DNA of 64,000 bases, from NCBI GenBank assembly GCA_016794525.1, contig JAEUJY010000095.1:1-64000 (forward strand), written 5' to 3'. Shown in pieces: positions 37,332 through 45,474 of the stretch; the first letter of the stretch is position 1; the number at the start of each line of letters is the position of its first letter. A model generated the notes under the pieces. It had not been told where the DNA came from and ran no database searches. It was given only the letters and a program-made list of their open reading frames with translations. The DNA is from Myxococcales bacterium (GTDB lineage Bacteria > Myxococcota_A > Polyangia > Haliangiales > Haliangiaceae). Made by a program: the position numbers and the translations under genes.

Positions 37332-38233
37332 GCGCGCGGCCGCTGTGGCTGCTCGGCGTCGGCGCCGCGGTGGGTGCGGCGCTGGCCTCGCTCGGGCTGG
37401 CGCGCGGCCCGCGGCCGGCGCCGCCGATGCCGGCCGACGCGGTCGCGGTCGTCAACGGCGCGCCGATCGCCCGCGCGACCTACGCCGCGGCGCTGGCCGC
37501 GGTCGCTGGCGATCGCCGCGACGGCGCTGTCGATCCGGCGGTGCGGCAGCGCGTGCTCGACCGGCTGATCGAGGAAGAGCTGCTGGTGCAGCGCGGCCTC
37601 GCGCTGGGCCTCGCGCGGCTCGATCCGCGGGTCCGCGCCGATCTGGTCGCGGCGGTGCTCGGCGAGGTGGTCGCCGACGCCGCGCTGGCGCCGACGCCGG
37701 CGCCGGCCGAGCTGGCGGCGCTGCACGACGCCGAGCCCGAGCGCTTCCGCCGCGCGCCGCGGCTCACCGTCACCACCGCGTGGTTCGCCGGCCTCGACGG
37801 CGAGGCCCGCGCTGCCGCGGCTCGCGCGACGATCGTCGACGACGCCGGCTGGGCCGCGCTGCGCGGCGGCGGCTCGCGTCCGACCGTCGTGGTGCCGACC
37901 GGCGCGGTGCCGGCCAGCGCGCTGCTCGACGTCCTCGGCCCCACCGCGACCCGCGCGGCGCTGACGCTGCCGGTCGGCGCGATCAGCGCGCCGGTCGTGA
38001 CCTCGGGCGGCGCGTGGCTGGTGCGGGTCGAGGCTCGCGACGACGGCGGCGTCGCCGCGCTGGCCGACGCCGAGCCCGAGGTGCTCGCCGCGTGGCGCAA
38101 GCGCGAGGGCGATCGTCGGCTGCGCGCGCTGCTCGACGACGAGCGCCGCGCGGCGCGGATCCAGCTCGCCCCGGCCGCGCTGGCGGCGCCGGTCGCCGCG
38201 GCCGAGGTCGACGTCGACGAGGTGCCGCGGTGA
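37328..38233 (+). CDS. SurA/PpiC-like peptidyl-prolyl isomerase, membrane anchored (301 aa)
   Basis: GTG 37328 overlaps the DUF3604 stop. The N-terminal hydrophobic segment (LWLLGVGAAVGAALASLGLA) is an anchor or uncleaved signal. AVAVVNGAPIARATYAAAL..., then VLDRLIEEELLVQRGLALGL are the SurA N-terminal chaperone signature. LTVTTAWFAG and ISAPVVTSGGAWLVRVEAR correspond to a parvulin-like domain that looks degenerate. It probably helps fold or secrete its operon neighbours (DUF3604 and HupE-like proteins). Confidence 0.8.
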   Translation: MSARPLWLLGVGAAVGAALASLGLARGPRPAPPMPADAVAVVNGAPIARATYAAALAAVAGDRRDGAVDPAVRQRVLDRLIEEELLVQRGLALGLARLDPRVRADLVAAVLGEVVADAALAPTPAPAELAALHDAEPERFRRAPRLTVTTAWFAGLDGEARAAAARATIVDDAGWAALRGGGSRPTVVVPTGAVPASALLDVLGPTATRAALTLPVGAISAPVVTSGGAWLVRVEARDDGGVAALADAEPEVLAAWRKREGDRRLRALLDDERRAARIQLAPAALAAPVAAAEVDVDEVPR

Positions 38234-39408
38234 TCACGCCGCGCGGGCTCGCGCTGATCGCGATCGCCAGCGCGCTCGCGCTCGGGCTCGCGGCGCGCCC
38301 GGCCGCGGCCCACGACACGCGGCTCGCGCGCTCGATCGTCGCGCTCGACGACGACGGTCGGGGCGCCGAGGTCCGGCTGGCGCTGAGCCAGCTCGATCTC
38401 GACGCGCTGCGGGCCCAGGTCGGCGACGCGGGCCTGGGCGCGGCGCTGGTCGCCGGGCTGTCGCTCGACGGCCCGGCCGGCGCCTGCCGGGCCAGCACCG
38501 CCACCGCGTGGCCCGCGCCCGACGGTCAGGCCGCGTTCCGATGGCGGGTGCGCTGCCCGGGCCCGCCCGCGCGGCTGCGCTGCGACCTCTTGCTCGACGC
38601 GGTCCCCGGCCACGTCCACCTGGCGCGCGTGATCGATCACCGCGGCGCGCGGGTGCTGGCGTTCGCCGCCGAGCGCCGCGAGGCGCGCCTCGATCAGGCG
38701 CGCGGCTCGACCCGCTGGCTGGACTTCGTCGACCTCGGCGTCCGCCACATCGCCGGCGGGTTCGATCACCTGCTGTTCTTGCTGACGCTGCTGCTGGTCG
38801 CGGCGTCGGGTCGGCAGCTCGCGCTCGCCGCCACCGGGTTCACCGTCGGGCACGCCGTCGCGCTGGCGCTGGCGGTCCTCGGCGGCATTCGCCCGTGGGC
38901 CGCGGGCGTCGAGCTGCTGGTCGCCGCGTCGATCGCGGTGGTCGCCGCCGAGGCCGCGGCGGCCCGCGCCGGGCGCGCGGCGCGGTACGTGCCGGTGGCG
39001 GTGGGCGGCGCGCTGGCGGCGCTGGCCGTGGTCGCGGCGCTGCGCGGCGGGCCGGCCCCGCTCGCGCTCGGCGGGGTGGCGCTGGTCGCCGCCTGCTACC
39101 TCGCGTGGTGCCAGGCCGCGCCCGGCCGCGGTCGCGTCGCCATCACCACCGGCTTCGGCCTGGTGCACGGCTTCGCGTTCGCCGGCGCGCTCGCCGACCT
39201 CGACGTCCACGGCGCGGCGCTCGCCGCCGGCCTGGTCGGCTTCAACCTCGGCATCGAGCTCACCCAGCTCGCGCTGCTCGCGGTCGGCTGGGGCCTCTTG
39301 ACGATCGCGCGCCGGTCGGCGCCGCGCGCGGCGGAGCTCGCGATCGAGGTCGCGGCCGGCCTGGCGATGGTGCCGGTGACCGGCTGGCTGATCACCCGCG
39401 CGCTGTGA
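38230..39408 (+). CDS. HupE/UreJ-like membrane protein (copy 2, 392 aa)
   Basis: GTG 38230 overlaps the previous stop. Signal peptide to RPAAAHD, an extracytoplasmic domain, then six to seven helices with GVRHIAGGFDHLLFLLTLLL, FTVGHAVALAL and TTGFGLVHGFAFAG, the same landmarks as the copy at 21235-22353. Coupling to a parvulin-like chaperone and a DUF3604 hydrolase is a recurring kind of arrangement for these proteins, but the transported substance is unknown. Confidence 0.85.
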   Translation: MITPRGLALIAIASALALGLAARPAAAHDTRLARSIVALDDDGRGAEVRLALSQLDLDALRAQVGDAGLGAALVAGLSLDGPAGACRASTATAWPAPDGQAAFRWRVRCPGPPARLRCDLLLDAVPGHVHLARVIDHRGARVLAFAAERREARLDQARGSTRWLDFVDLGVRHIAGGFDHLLFLLTLLLVAASGRQLALAATGFTVGHAVALALAVLGGIRPWAAGVELLVAASIAVVAAEAAAARAGRAARYVPVAVGGALAALAVVAALRGGPAPLALGGVALVAACYLAWCQAAPGRGRVAITTGFGLVHGFAFAGALADLDVHGAALAAGLVGFNLGIELTQLALLAVGWGLLTIARRSAPRAAELAIEVAAGLAMVPVTGWLITRAL

Positions 39409-39431
39409 TCGCAGCGGGGCGCGCACTCGCG

Positions 39432-39437
39432 TACTGT
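39432..39437 (+). promoter_or_regulatory. -10-like TACTGT, leaderless discoidin-like gene
   Basis: TACTGT ends 7 nt before ATG 39445, which supports ATG 39445 over GTG 39436. Confidence 0.45.
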
Positions 39438-39444
39438 GGCCGCC

Positions 39445-40386
39445 ATGAAGCAGCTGTGGACATCGCTCTTGATCCTCGGCGCGGCCTGGCACAGCGCCGC
39501 CGCCAAGCCCGCCCCGCCCACGCAGCCCGCCGGCCGCGACGCGCTGACGCCGCTGCAGGTCACCGCCAGCTCGACGCTGGCCGCGCCCGACGATCGGTAC
39601 GCGCCGTGGCGCGTCGTCGACTACGACCAGAAGGACAACCTCGACAAGGCGCACCGGACCGCGTGGTGCGAGGGCGTGCCCGGCGCCGGCGTCGGCGAGT
39701 ACGTCGAGCTCGCCGGCCCCGACCTCGCGTTCAAGGTCATCTACGTGCAGCCCGGCGGCACCAAGCGCACGACCCGCGCCACCCGGTTCACGATCACCTG
39801 GTTCGACGCGCGCGGCACCGCCACCTCGCACGACCTGGCCAGCGACGACGGCGGCTGGATCTTCGAGGCCGACACCGAGCAGCGGGCGGTGAAGATCCGC
39901 GTCGCGATCGCCGAGGTCGCGCCGGGCAAGGTCGCCGACACCTGCATCGCCGACGTCATGCTGCAGAAGGGCGACGTCAGCTACCGCGAGCCGTGGCTCG
40001 ACGCCCCGGCGGCGATCGACGAGCTGGTCGCGTCGTTCAAGCCGATCTCGGCGGCGCTGACCTCGTGCCAGGCCGACGCGCTGGCGGCGGTCGTGCAGTT
40101 CCCGCTGGTCTACAAGGCCCAGCCGCGGACCCTCCGCGGCAAGGCGAAGTCGACGACGTACAAGGACGCGGCGGCGCTGGCCCGGGCCTGCGCCCAGCGC
40201 AAGGGGCCCGCGCCGATGACCGCGCTCACCGATCTGCGCAGCGTCCAGTCGGCGGCGCCGGGCCACGCGCTGCTCACCGACGGCGCGCAGCCGGGCGTCC
40301 GGGTCGCGCTGTACCACTTCGCCTACCGCGCCGGCGCCGCGGGCGCGCCGGGCGCGTGGCTGCTGTCCGCGGTCGACTGGCGCTAG
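39445..40386 (+). CDS. secreted discoidin-like (NADase-type glycan-binding) protein
   Basis: A Sec signal (MKQLWTSLLILGAAWHSAAA) is followed by a beta-sandwich with VTASSTLAAPDDRYAPWRVVDYDQKDNLD and TAWCEGVPGAGVGEYVEL, the pattern of F5/8-type and NADase-type glycan-binding domains. The second half is a small alpha/beta region without recognised motifs (LTSCQADALAAVVQFPLVYKA). Probably binds a glycan or cell-surface ligand in the periplasm or outside. Convergent with the FAD oxidoreductase. Confidence 0.78.
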   Translation: MKQLWTSLLILGAAWHSAAAKPAPPTQPAGRDALTPLQVTASSTLAAPDDRYAPWRVVDYDQKDNLDKAHRTAWCEGVPGAGVGEYVELAGPDLAFKVIYVQPGGTKRTTRATRFTITWFDARGTATSHDLASDDGGWIFEADTEQRAVKIRVAIAEVAPGKVADTCIADVMLQKGDVSYREPWLDAPAAIDELVASFKPISAALTSCQADALAAVVQFPLVYKAQPRTLRGKAKSTTYKDAAALARACAQRKGPAPMTALTDLRSVQSAAPGHALLTDGAQPGVRVALYHFAYRAGAAGAPGAWLLSAVDWR

Positions 40387-40396
40387 CCGAGCCGGG

Positions 40397-41434
40397 TCAC
40401 CGACCGTCGCGCAGCGCCGCCGCCGCCCGCACCCCGACCGCCGGGCTGGCGGTGACGCCGTGGCCACCGAGCCCGGCGACCCAGCACCACCACGGCACCC
40501 GCGCGTCCCAGCCGATCCGCGGCGGGCCGCCGCCGGCGTAGGTGCGCTGGCAGGCCCACGCGCGCTCGATCGTCAGGCCGCGCATCGCCGCCGGCAGCCG
40601 CGCGCGCAAGGTCGCGCGCACCGCGTCGTCGACCTCGACCTCGCCCGGCGCGCTGGTGGTGTGATCGCAGGCGCTGGCCAGCACGCCGCCGCCGTCGGGC
40701 CGCACGTACCACTCGTCGGCGTCGACGTTCCACACGATCGGCGCGGCGCCGAGATCGAGGCGCAGCGCGAACAGGTGGCGCTTCTTCGGCGTGAAGTCGG
40801 TGGCGGCGCCGACCAGCGCGCCCAGCGCCCCCGACCACGCGCCGCCGGCCGCGACCACGACGTCGGCGCGCAGCACGCCCTTGGTCGTGGTCAGCGCCGC
40901 GCGGCCGTCGTGGGCGATCGCCGTGACGCCGGCGTCGACCACGCAGCGCACGCCGCGCCGCCGGGCGCCGTCGACGAACCCGGCGGTCAGCGCGTCGAGA
41001 TCGACGCAGCCGTCGTCGGGGAACCACAGCCCGCCGCGATCGACCTCGAGGCCCGGCCAGCGCGCCGTCACCTCGGCCGCCGTGATCGCGGCGCAGCGGA
41101 TCTGGTGGCGGGCCGCGGCGGCGGCCAGCGGCGCCGGATCGCCGGTCAGCAGCACCGCGCCGCGATCGTCGACCAGCGGCCGCGCGGTGAACCCGGGCGG
41201 CGGCGAACGCAGCCACGCCGCGCCGGCCGCGGTCAGCGCGGTCCAGGCGTCGTCCTCGGCCAGCGCCCGGCACATCGCGGCGTTGTGGCTCGACGCGTGG
41301 CCGCACAGCCGCGAGTCGCGCTCGAGGACGACCACGCCGTCGACGCCGGCGTCGGCCAGCGCCCACGCGGTGGCCAGGCCGGCGAAGCCGCCGCCGATGA
41401 TGGCGTAGCGGGCGTCGGCGGGGAGGGCGTCCAC
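40397..41434 (-). CDS. FAD-dependent oxidoreductase (DAO family)
   Basis: A 345-residue D-amino-acid-oxidase/glycine-oxidase type flavoprotein. AIIGGGFAGLATAWALADAG is the GxGxxG dinucleotide site followed by VVVLERDSRLCGHASSHNAAMC. AADVVVAAGGAWSG marks the second FAD-contact strand, and RTYAGGGPPRIGWD..VPWWCWVAGLGGHGVTASPA the C-terminal FAD loop. It oxidises an amine or amino acid; the substrate is not clear. Start GTG 41434. Confidence 0.9.
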   Translation of the reverse strand: MDALPADARYAIIGGGFAGLATAWALADAGVDGVVVLERDSRLCGHASSHNAAMCRALAEDDAWTALTAAGAAWLRSPPPGFTARPLVDDRGAVLLTGDPAPLAAAAARHQIRCAAITAAEVTARWPGLEVDRGGLWFPDDGCVDLDALTAGFVDGARRRGVRCVVDAGVTAIAHDGRAALTTTKGVLRADVVVAAGGAWSGALGALVGAATDFTPKKRHLFALRLDLGAAPIVWNVDADEWYVRPDGGGVLASACDHTTSAPGEVEVDDAVRATLRARLPAAMRGLTIERAWACQRTYAGGGPPRIGWDARVPWWCWVAGLGGHGVTASPAVGVRAAAALRDGR

Positions 41435-41508
41435 GCGGCGGCTTTACCGCGCCCGTGACAGCACGGCAACGGCCGCGGCCCGACGTTGAACGGCCGCCGC
41501 CGACCACG

Positions 41509-41514
41509 TACCAT
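41509..41514 (+). promoter_or_regulatory. -10-like TACCAT for the lamin-tail/nuclease operon
   Basis: TACCAT ends 7 nt before GTG 41522 (4 nt before GTG 41519). It is the only promoter-like element seen before the operon, though 43195-43267 may hold another. Confidence 0.45.
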
Positions 41515-41521
41515 CGGAGTG

Positions 41522-42124
41522 GTGCCTCACCGCCTCGCGCTCTTGCTGGCGGCGATCCCGATCGCCGCGTGCACCTCGGACCTCGAGCCCGAGATCTGTC
41601 CCACGGTCGGCGTGGGCGACCTGGTCGTCACCGAGGTGCGCGGCAACCAGAGCGGCACCTACGGCGAGTGGATCGAGCTGTTCAACGCCGGCGGCGCGTC
41701 GGTCGACCTGCGTGGCCTGCACCTCGGCCTGCGCAAGCTCAACGGCGCCGATCCCGACCTGTTGATCGTGCGGGCGTCGACCACCGTCGCCGCCGGCGAC
41801 TACGTCGTGCTGGGCGCGTTCCCCGACGCCCAGCGCCCGGCCCACGTCGACTACGGCTGGCACCCCGACGGCCTCAACTCCGACGGCAGCATCTCGCACC
41901 TGCCCGACGGCGGCGCGCTCGACGTCACCGCCTGCGGCGTCACGATCGACCGCGTCGTGTGGAACGACCTGCCGGCCGACGGCACCTACTCGCTCGGCCT
42001 GGCGCCACCCGACGCCGCCGGCAACGACGTGATGGCGGCGTGGTGCGCCGATACCATCGACGACGACCCCGTCGCTCCCGGGCTGCCCGGGACTCCAGGC
42101 GTGAGCAACCACCCATGTCCTTGA
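41522..42124 (+). CDS. lamin-tail-domain lipoprotein (200 aa)
   Basis: The signal ends AIPIAACTSD, a lipobox. The mature part is one lamin-tail (LTD) immunoglobulin-like domain: VGDLVVTEVRGN..GTYGEWIELFNAGGASVDLRGLHLGL, then AGDYVVLGA and a closing GTPGVSN motif. LTDs are non-enzymatic binding modules often linked to secreted nucleases and hydrolases. GTG 42115-side overlap: its last 10 bp overlap the nuclease start. First gene of a five-gene surface operon. Confidence 0.87.
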   Translation: MPHRLALLLAAIPIAACTSDLEPEICPTVGVGDLVVTEVRGNQSGTYGEWIELFNAGGASVDLRGLHLGLRKLNGADPDLLIVRASTTVAAGDYVVLGAFPDAQRPAHVDYGWHPDGLNSDGSISHLPDGGALDVTACGVTIDRVVWNDLPADGTYSLGLAPPDAAGNDVMAAWCADTIDDDPVAPGLPGTPGVSNHPCP

Positions 42125-43194
42125 TCCGCCGCTCCATCCTCGTGGGGTCGCTGCTCGCCGCGCTGGCGACCGCGGCCGCGTGTCAGCCCCCCGGCGCCGC
42201 GCGTTACAGCCGGCAGCAGGCCCAGGCCTCGCTCAAGAAGCTGGGCACGCCGGGCCTGATCCTCGGCGAGTTCCACCTCACCAAGGTGACCGACGGCGAC
42301 ACCATCCGGGTCGACGGCCTCGACAGCTCGCTGCGCCTGATCGGCCTCGACGCCGAGGAGACGTTCAAGAACGAGCCCGATCGCCGCGGCGCCGAGGGCG
42401 ACTTCGACGCCTACCTGCGCGAGAAGCGCGGCGGCGGCAAGCACCCGGTCAAGGCCGCGACCCCGCTCGGCGAGGAGGCCAAGAACTTCGCCAAGCAGTT
42501 CTTCCACGACCACGAGAAGGTGCGCATCGAGCGCGACGTGCCCGGCGAGATCCGCGATCGCTACGACCGCTACCTCGCCTACGTGTTCGCCGAGATCGAC
42601 GGCAAGTGGGTCAACTACAACGTCGAGTGCGTGCGCGCCGGCATGTCGCCGTACTTCATGAAGTACGGCTACTCGCAGCGGTTCCACGCCGACTTCGTCG
42701 CCGCCGAGGCCGAGGCCAAGGCCGCCAAGCGCGGCATCTGGGACCCGACCAAGCAGCACTACCCCGACTACGACGAGCGGGCGAAGTGGTGGACCGCCCG
42801 CGCCGAGTTCATCGCGCGCTACCAGCCGCAGATCGACAACGACCCCAACTTCATCGTGCTGACCCACTGGGACGCGATGAAGAAGATCGAGGATCGGGTC
42901 GGGCAGGAGGTGGCGATCCTGGCCACCGTCGGCGACATCAAGCTCGGCGACCGCGGGCCGACCAAGGTGATGCTGTCGCGCAAGATGTTCGGCGACTTCC
43001 CGCTGGTGTTCTTCGACAAGGACGTCTTCGCGTCGACCGGCGTCGCCGCGTTCAAGGGCGAGTTCATCGTCGCCAAGGGCGTCGTGACGACCTACACCAA
43101 CAAGTACACGAAGAAGAAGCAGTTCCAGATCCAGGTCGACCGCGCCGGCCAGCTGCTGCTCCCCGAAATTCCCGGCCTGACCCCGCCGCAGTGA
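42115..43194 (+). CDS. staphylococcal-nuclease-like lipoprotein with C-terminal OB-like domain (359 aa)
   Basis: The signal has lipobox TAAACQPP. The SNase domain (about 50-230) keeps KVTDGDTIRV, LRLIGLDAEE (the Arg/Asp/Glu that bind Ca2+ and attack the phosphate) and RYDRYLAYVF (second catalytic Arg). A long Lys-rich insertion (about 85-125) separates the catalytic halves. The last 110 residues (VGQEVAILATVGDIKLG..., FKGEFIVAKGVVTTY) resemble an OB-fold, a nucleic-acid-binding module. It should cut DNA or RNA outside the inner membrane. It starts 10 bp inside the lamin-tail gene. Confidence 0.9.
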   Translation: MSLIRRSILVGSLLAALATAAACQPPGAARYSRQQAQASLKKLGTPGLILGEFHLTKVTDGDTIRVDGLDSSLRLIGLDAEETFKNEPDRRGAEGDFDAYLREKRGGGKHPVKAATPLGEEAKNFAKQFFHDHEKVRIERDVPGEIRDRYDRYLAYVFAEIDGKWVNYNVECVRAGMSPYFMKYGYSQRFHADFVAAEAEAKAAKRGIWDPTKQHYPDYDERAKWWTARAEFIARYQPQIDNDPNFIVLTHWDAMKKIEDRVGQEVAILATVGDIKLGDRGPTKVMLSRKMFGDFPLVFFDKDVFASTGVAAFKGEFIVAKGVVTTYTNKYTKKKQFQIQVDRAGQLLLPEIPGLTPPQ

Positions 43195-43267
43195 CTCCGG
43201 TCATTGTCGCGCGGCCGCCCCCTGGTCGCGCACCCACCGTCACGGCTCCCGTGCGATGATGCGATCC

Positions 43268-44995
43268 ATGCGCCGACTCGCCTGGTCCGACTTGCGCCTC
43301 TTGACCGCGGTGGCCGCCGCCGGTGGCCTCGCCGCCTGCGGGCCGAGCGACGACACGGCCGACTGCACCGGCCTGGTGGCCGGCACGCTGGTGGTGTCCG
43401 AGGTGCAGGCCGACTTCGACGCGCCCTCGGGCTCGAGCGGCGCCGACACCGGCCACGAGTGGTTCGAGATCTACAACGCGTCGACGTCGCCGGTCGAGCT
43501 GGCCGGCGTGCAGGTCGAGCACATGCGCCCGAGCGAGACCGTCGGCAAGACCCACACGCTGCGCGCCGTCACGATCCCGGCCAACGGCTACCTCGTGCTC
43601 GGCAACGTCGTGCCCGAGGCGGCCCCGGCCCACGTCGACTACGGCTACGGCGCCGACCTCGGCGACCTGTACAACGCCGACGGCGGCAAGCTGAAGCTGT
43701 CGTGCGGCGGCGTCGTCATCGACGAGGCGATCTACGACGGCGTCGAGCCCGGCCACACCCGCACGCTCGACGGCAAGCAGGCGCCCGACTACCAGACCAA
43801 CGACAGCCAGGCCGCGTGGTGCAACGCCGCCGAGGATCCCGCCGCCGAGTACGAGCCGACCAACTTCGGCACGCCGGGCGCGCCCAACCAGGAGTGCATG
43901 AACGTCGTCCCCGGCCAGTGCGACGACGGTGGCTCGATGCGGGCGACGGTGCCGCCGGCGCCCGGCGACCTGACGATCACCGAGGTCATGCCGGATCCGG
44001 CGGCCGCGGCCGACGCCACCGCCGAGTGGATCGAGGTGCGGGTCAACCGCGACGTCGACCTCAACGACCTCGGCGTCGCCGGCGCCAGCGGCACGCCGGT
44101 CGTGCTGTCGTCCCAGACCTGCGTGCGCGCCACCGCCGGCACCTACCTGGTGTTCGCGCGGTCGACCGACATGGCGATGAACGGCGGCCTGCCGCGCGTC
44201 GACGGCGGCGTCGTGTCGCTGACCAACACCAACGGCACGGTGCGCCTGCTGATGGGCGCGACCGAGCTCGACGCCATGACGTGGACCAGCGTGCGGGCCG
44301 GCAAGTCGCTGCAGCTGTCGGCCGGGCTCACCGCGCCCGCCGACAACGACGTCCCGGCCAACCTGTGCGACGGCAACGCCGCCTACGGCGCCGGCGACCA
44401 GGGCACCCCGGGCGCCGCCAACCGCGACTGCGGCGGCTCGATGGCCGGCATGTGCCTGGACACCGGCACCGGCTCGATGCGGCCGATCGTCAAGCCGACC
44501 GCCGGCCAGCTCGTGATCGATGAGTGGATGCCTGATCCCAACCACGTCAGCGACGCCACCGGCGAGTGGTTCGAGGTCAAGGCGCTGGCCGACGTCGACC
44601 TCAACGGCCTGCAGGCCGGCACCACCACGCTCGGCGCGGCGCCGCTGGTCCCGGCCGCGGGCAACTGCGTCCGCCTGGCCACCGGCGGCTACGCGGTGTT
44701 CGCCCGGACCGCGATGAACAACGGCCTGCCGTCGACGCTGACCGTCGCCGGCACGTTCACGTTCGGCCTCACCAACGGCGCGTCGAGCTTCCAGATCGGC
44801 ATCGACGGCGCCAACCTCGCCACCGCCACCTGGGCCGCGACCTCGGCGGTCGGCGCGTCGTGGATGCTCGACACCGACGGCACGCAGTGCACCGCCGCCG
44901 CCGCCAACGTCGCGACCTACGCCAACGGCGCGGTCACGCCCGGCACCGATCGCGGCACGCCGGGCCTGATCAACAGCCCGCCCGAGTGCCCGTGA
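43268..44995 (+). CDS. triple lamin-tail-domain lipoprotein (575 aa)
   Basis: The signal ends AGGLAACGPS. Three lamin-tail domains follow at about 30-205, 220-375 and 395-570, each with an E-W-(F/I)-E strand (GHEWFEIYN, AEWIEVRVN, GEWFEVKAL) and each closing with GTPGAPNQEC, GTPGAANRDC or GTPGLINSPPEC. A Cys-rich linker with GSMR joins them (CDDGGSMRA, DTGTGSMRP). ATG 43268 is preferred; ATG 43256 is possible. Probably a surface scaffold whose domains present substrate or partners to the flanking nucleases. Confidence 0.88.
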   Translation: MRRLAWSDLRLLTAVAAAGGLAACGPSDDTADCTGLVAGTLVVSEVQADFDAPSGSSGADTGHEWFEIYNASTSPVELAGVQVEHMRPSETVGKTHTLRAVTIPANGYLVLGNVVPEAAPAHVDYGYGADLGDLYNADGGKLKLSCGGVVIDEAIYDGVEPGHTRTLDGKQAPDYQTNDSQAAWCNAAEDPAAEYEPTNFGTPGAPNQECMNVVPGQCDDGGSMRATVPPAPGDLTITEVMPDPAAAADATAEWIEVRVNRDVDLNDLGVAGASGTPVVLSSQTCVRATAGTYLVFARSTDMAMNGGLPRVDGGVVSLTNTNGTVRLLMGATELDAMTWTSVRAGKSLQLSAGLTAPADNDVPANLCDGNAAYGAGDQGTPGAANRDCGGSMAGMCLDTGTGSMRPIVKPTAGQLVIDEWMPDPNHVSDATGEWFEVKALADVDLNGLQAGTTTLGAAPLVPAAGNCVRLATGGYAVFARTAMNNGLPSTLTVAGTFTFGLTNGASSFQIGIDGANLATATWAATSAVGASWMLDTDGTQCTAAAANVATYANGAVTPGTDRGTPGLINSPPECP

Positions 44996-45474
44996 AGCTG
45001 GCGGTGGTGGCGGCCGCCGCGGCCGCGGCGCTGGCCGCGTGCGGGGGCTCCGACGCGACCTGCGGGCCCACGTCGGGGGTGGTCCAGCGCGCGATCGACG
45101 GCGACACGATCGAGCTGACCACCGGCGAGCGCATCCGCTACCTGCTGGTCGACACGCCGGAGTCGGTCAACGGCGCCGGCGACTGCTACGGCGAGAACGC
45201 CCACCAGCTCAACAGCGATCTGGTCGCCGGCAAGACCGTGCAGCTCGCCTACGACGAGGCCGGCTGCACCGATCGCTTCGACCGCCTGCTGGCCTACGTC
45301 TCGGTCGACGGCGTCGAGGTCAACCGGCTGCTGGTCGAGCGCGGCTACGCCTGCGCGCTGTACATCCCCCCGGCCGGGACCGACCGCCACGTCGAGTTCG
45401 AAAACCTCGAGGCCGCGGCCCGCGCGGCCGGCCGCGGAATGTGGTCTGCTTGCACCGTGGTGACATGCGATTGA
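44992..45474 (+). CDS. small thermonuclease lipoprotein (160 aa)
   Basis: GTG 44992 overlaps the previous stop (GTGA). Lipobox ALAACGGS. A compact SNase domain with AIDGDTIELTTGERIRYLLVDTPES and CTDRFDRLLAYVSVDGVEVNRLLVERGYA keeps the catalytic Arg-Asp-Glu-Arg set. Three extra Cys pairs probably form disulfides outside the cell. Compared with the nuclease at 42115 it lacks the insertion and OB-like domain, so the two likely differ in substrate or position. Confidence 0.9.
   Translation: MKLAVVAAAAAAALAACGGSDATCGPTSGVVQRAIDGDTIELTTGERIRYLLVDTPESVNGAGDCYGENAHQLNSDLVAGKTVQLAYDEAGCTDRFDRLLAYVSVDGVEVNRLLVERGYACALYIPPAGTDRHVEFENLEAAARAAGRGMWSACTVVTCD

Noticed and set aside
37480-40467. 995-codon reverse frame
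   Set aside because: Antisense to the SurA-like, HupE-like and discoidin-like genes; low-complexity Arg-rich product.
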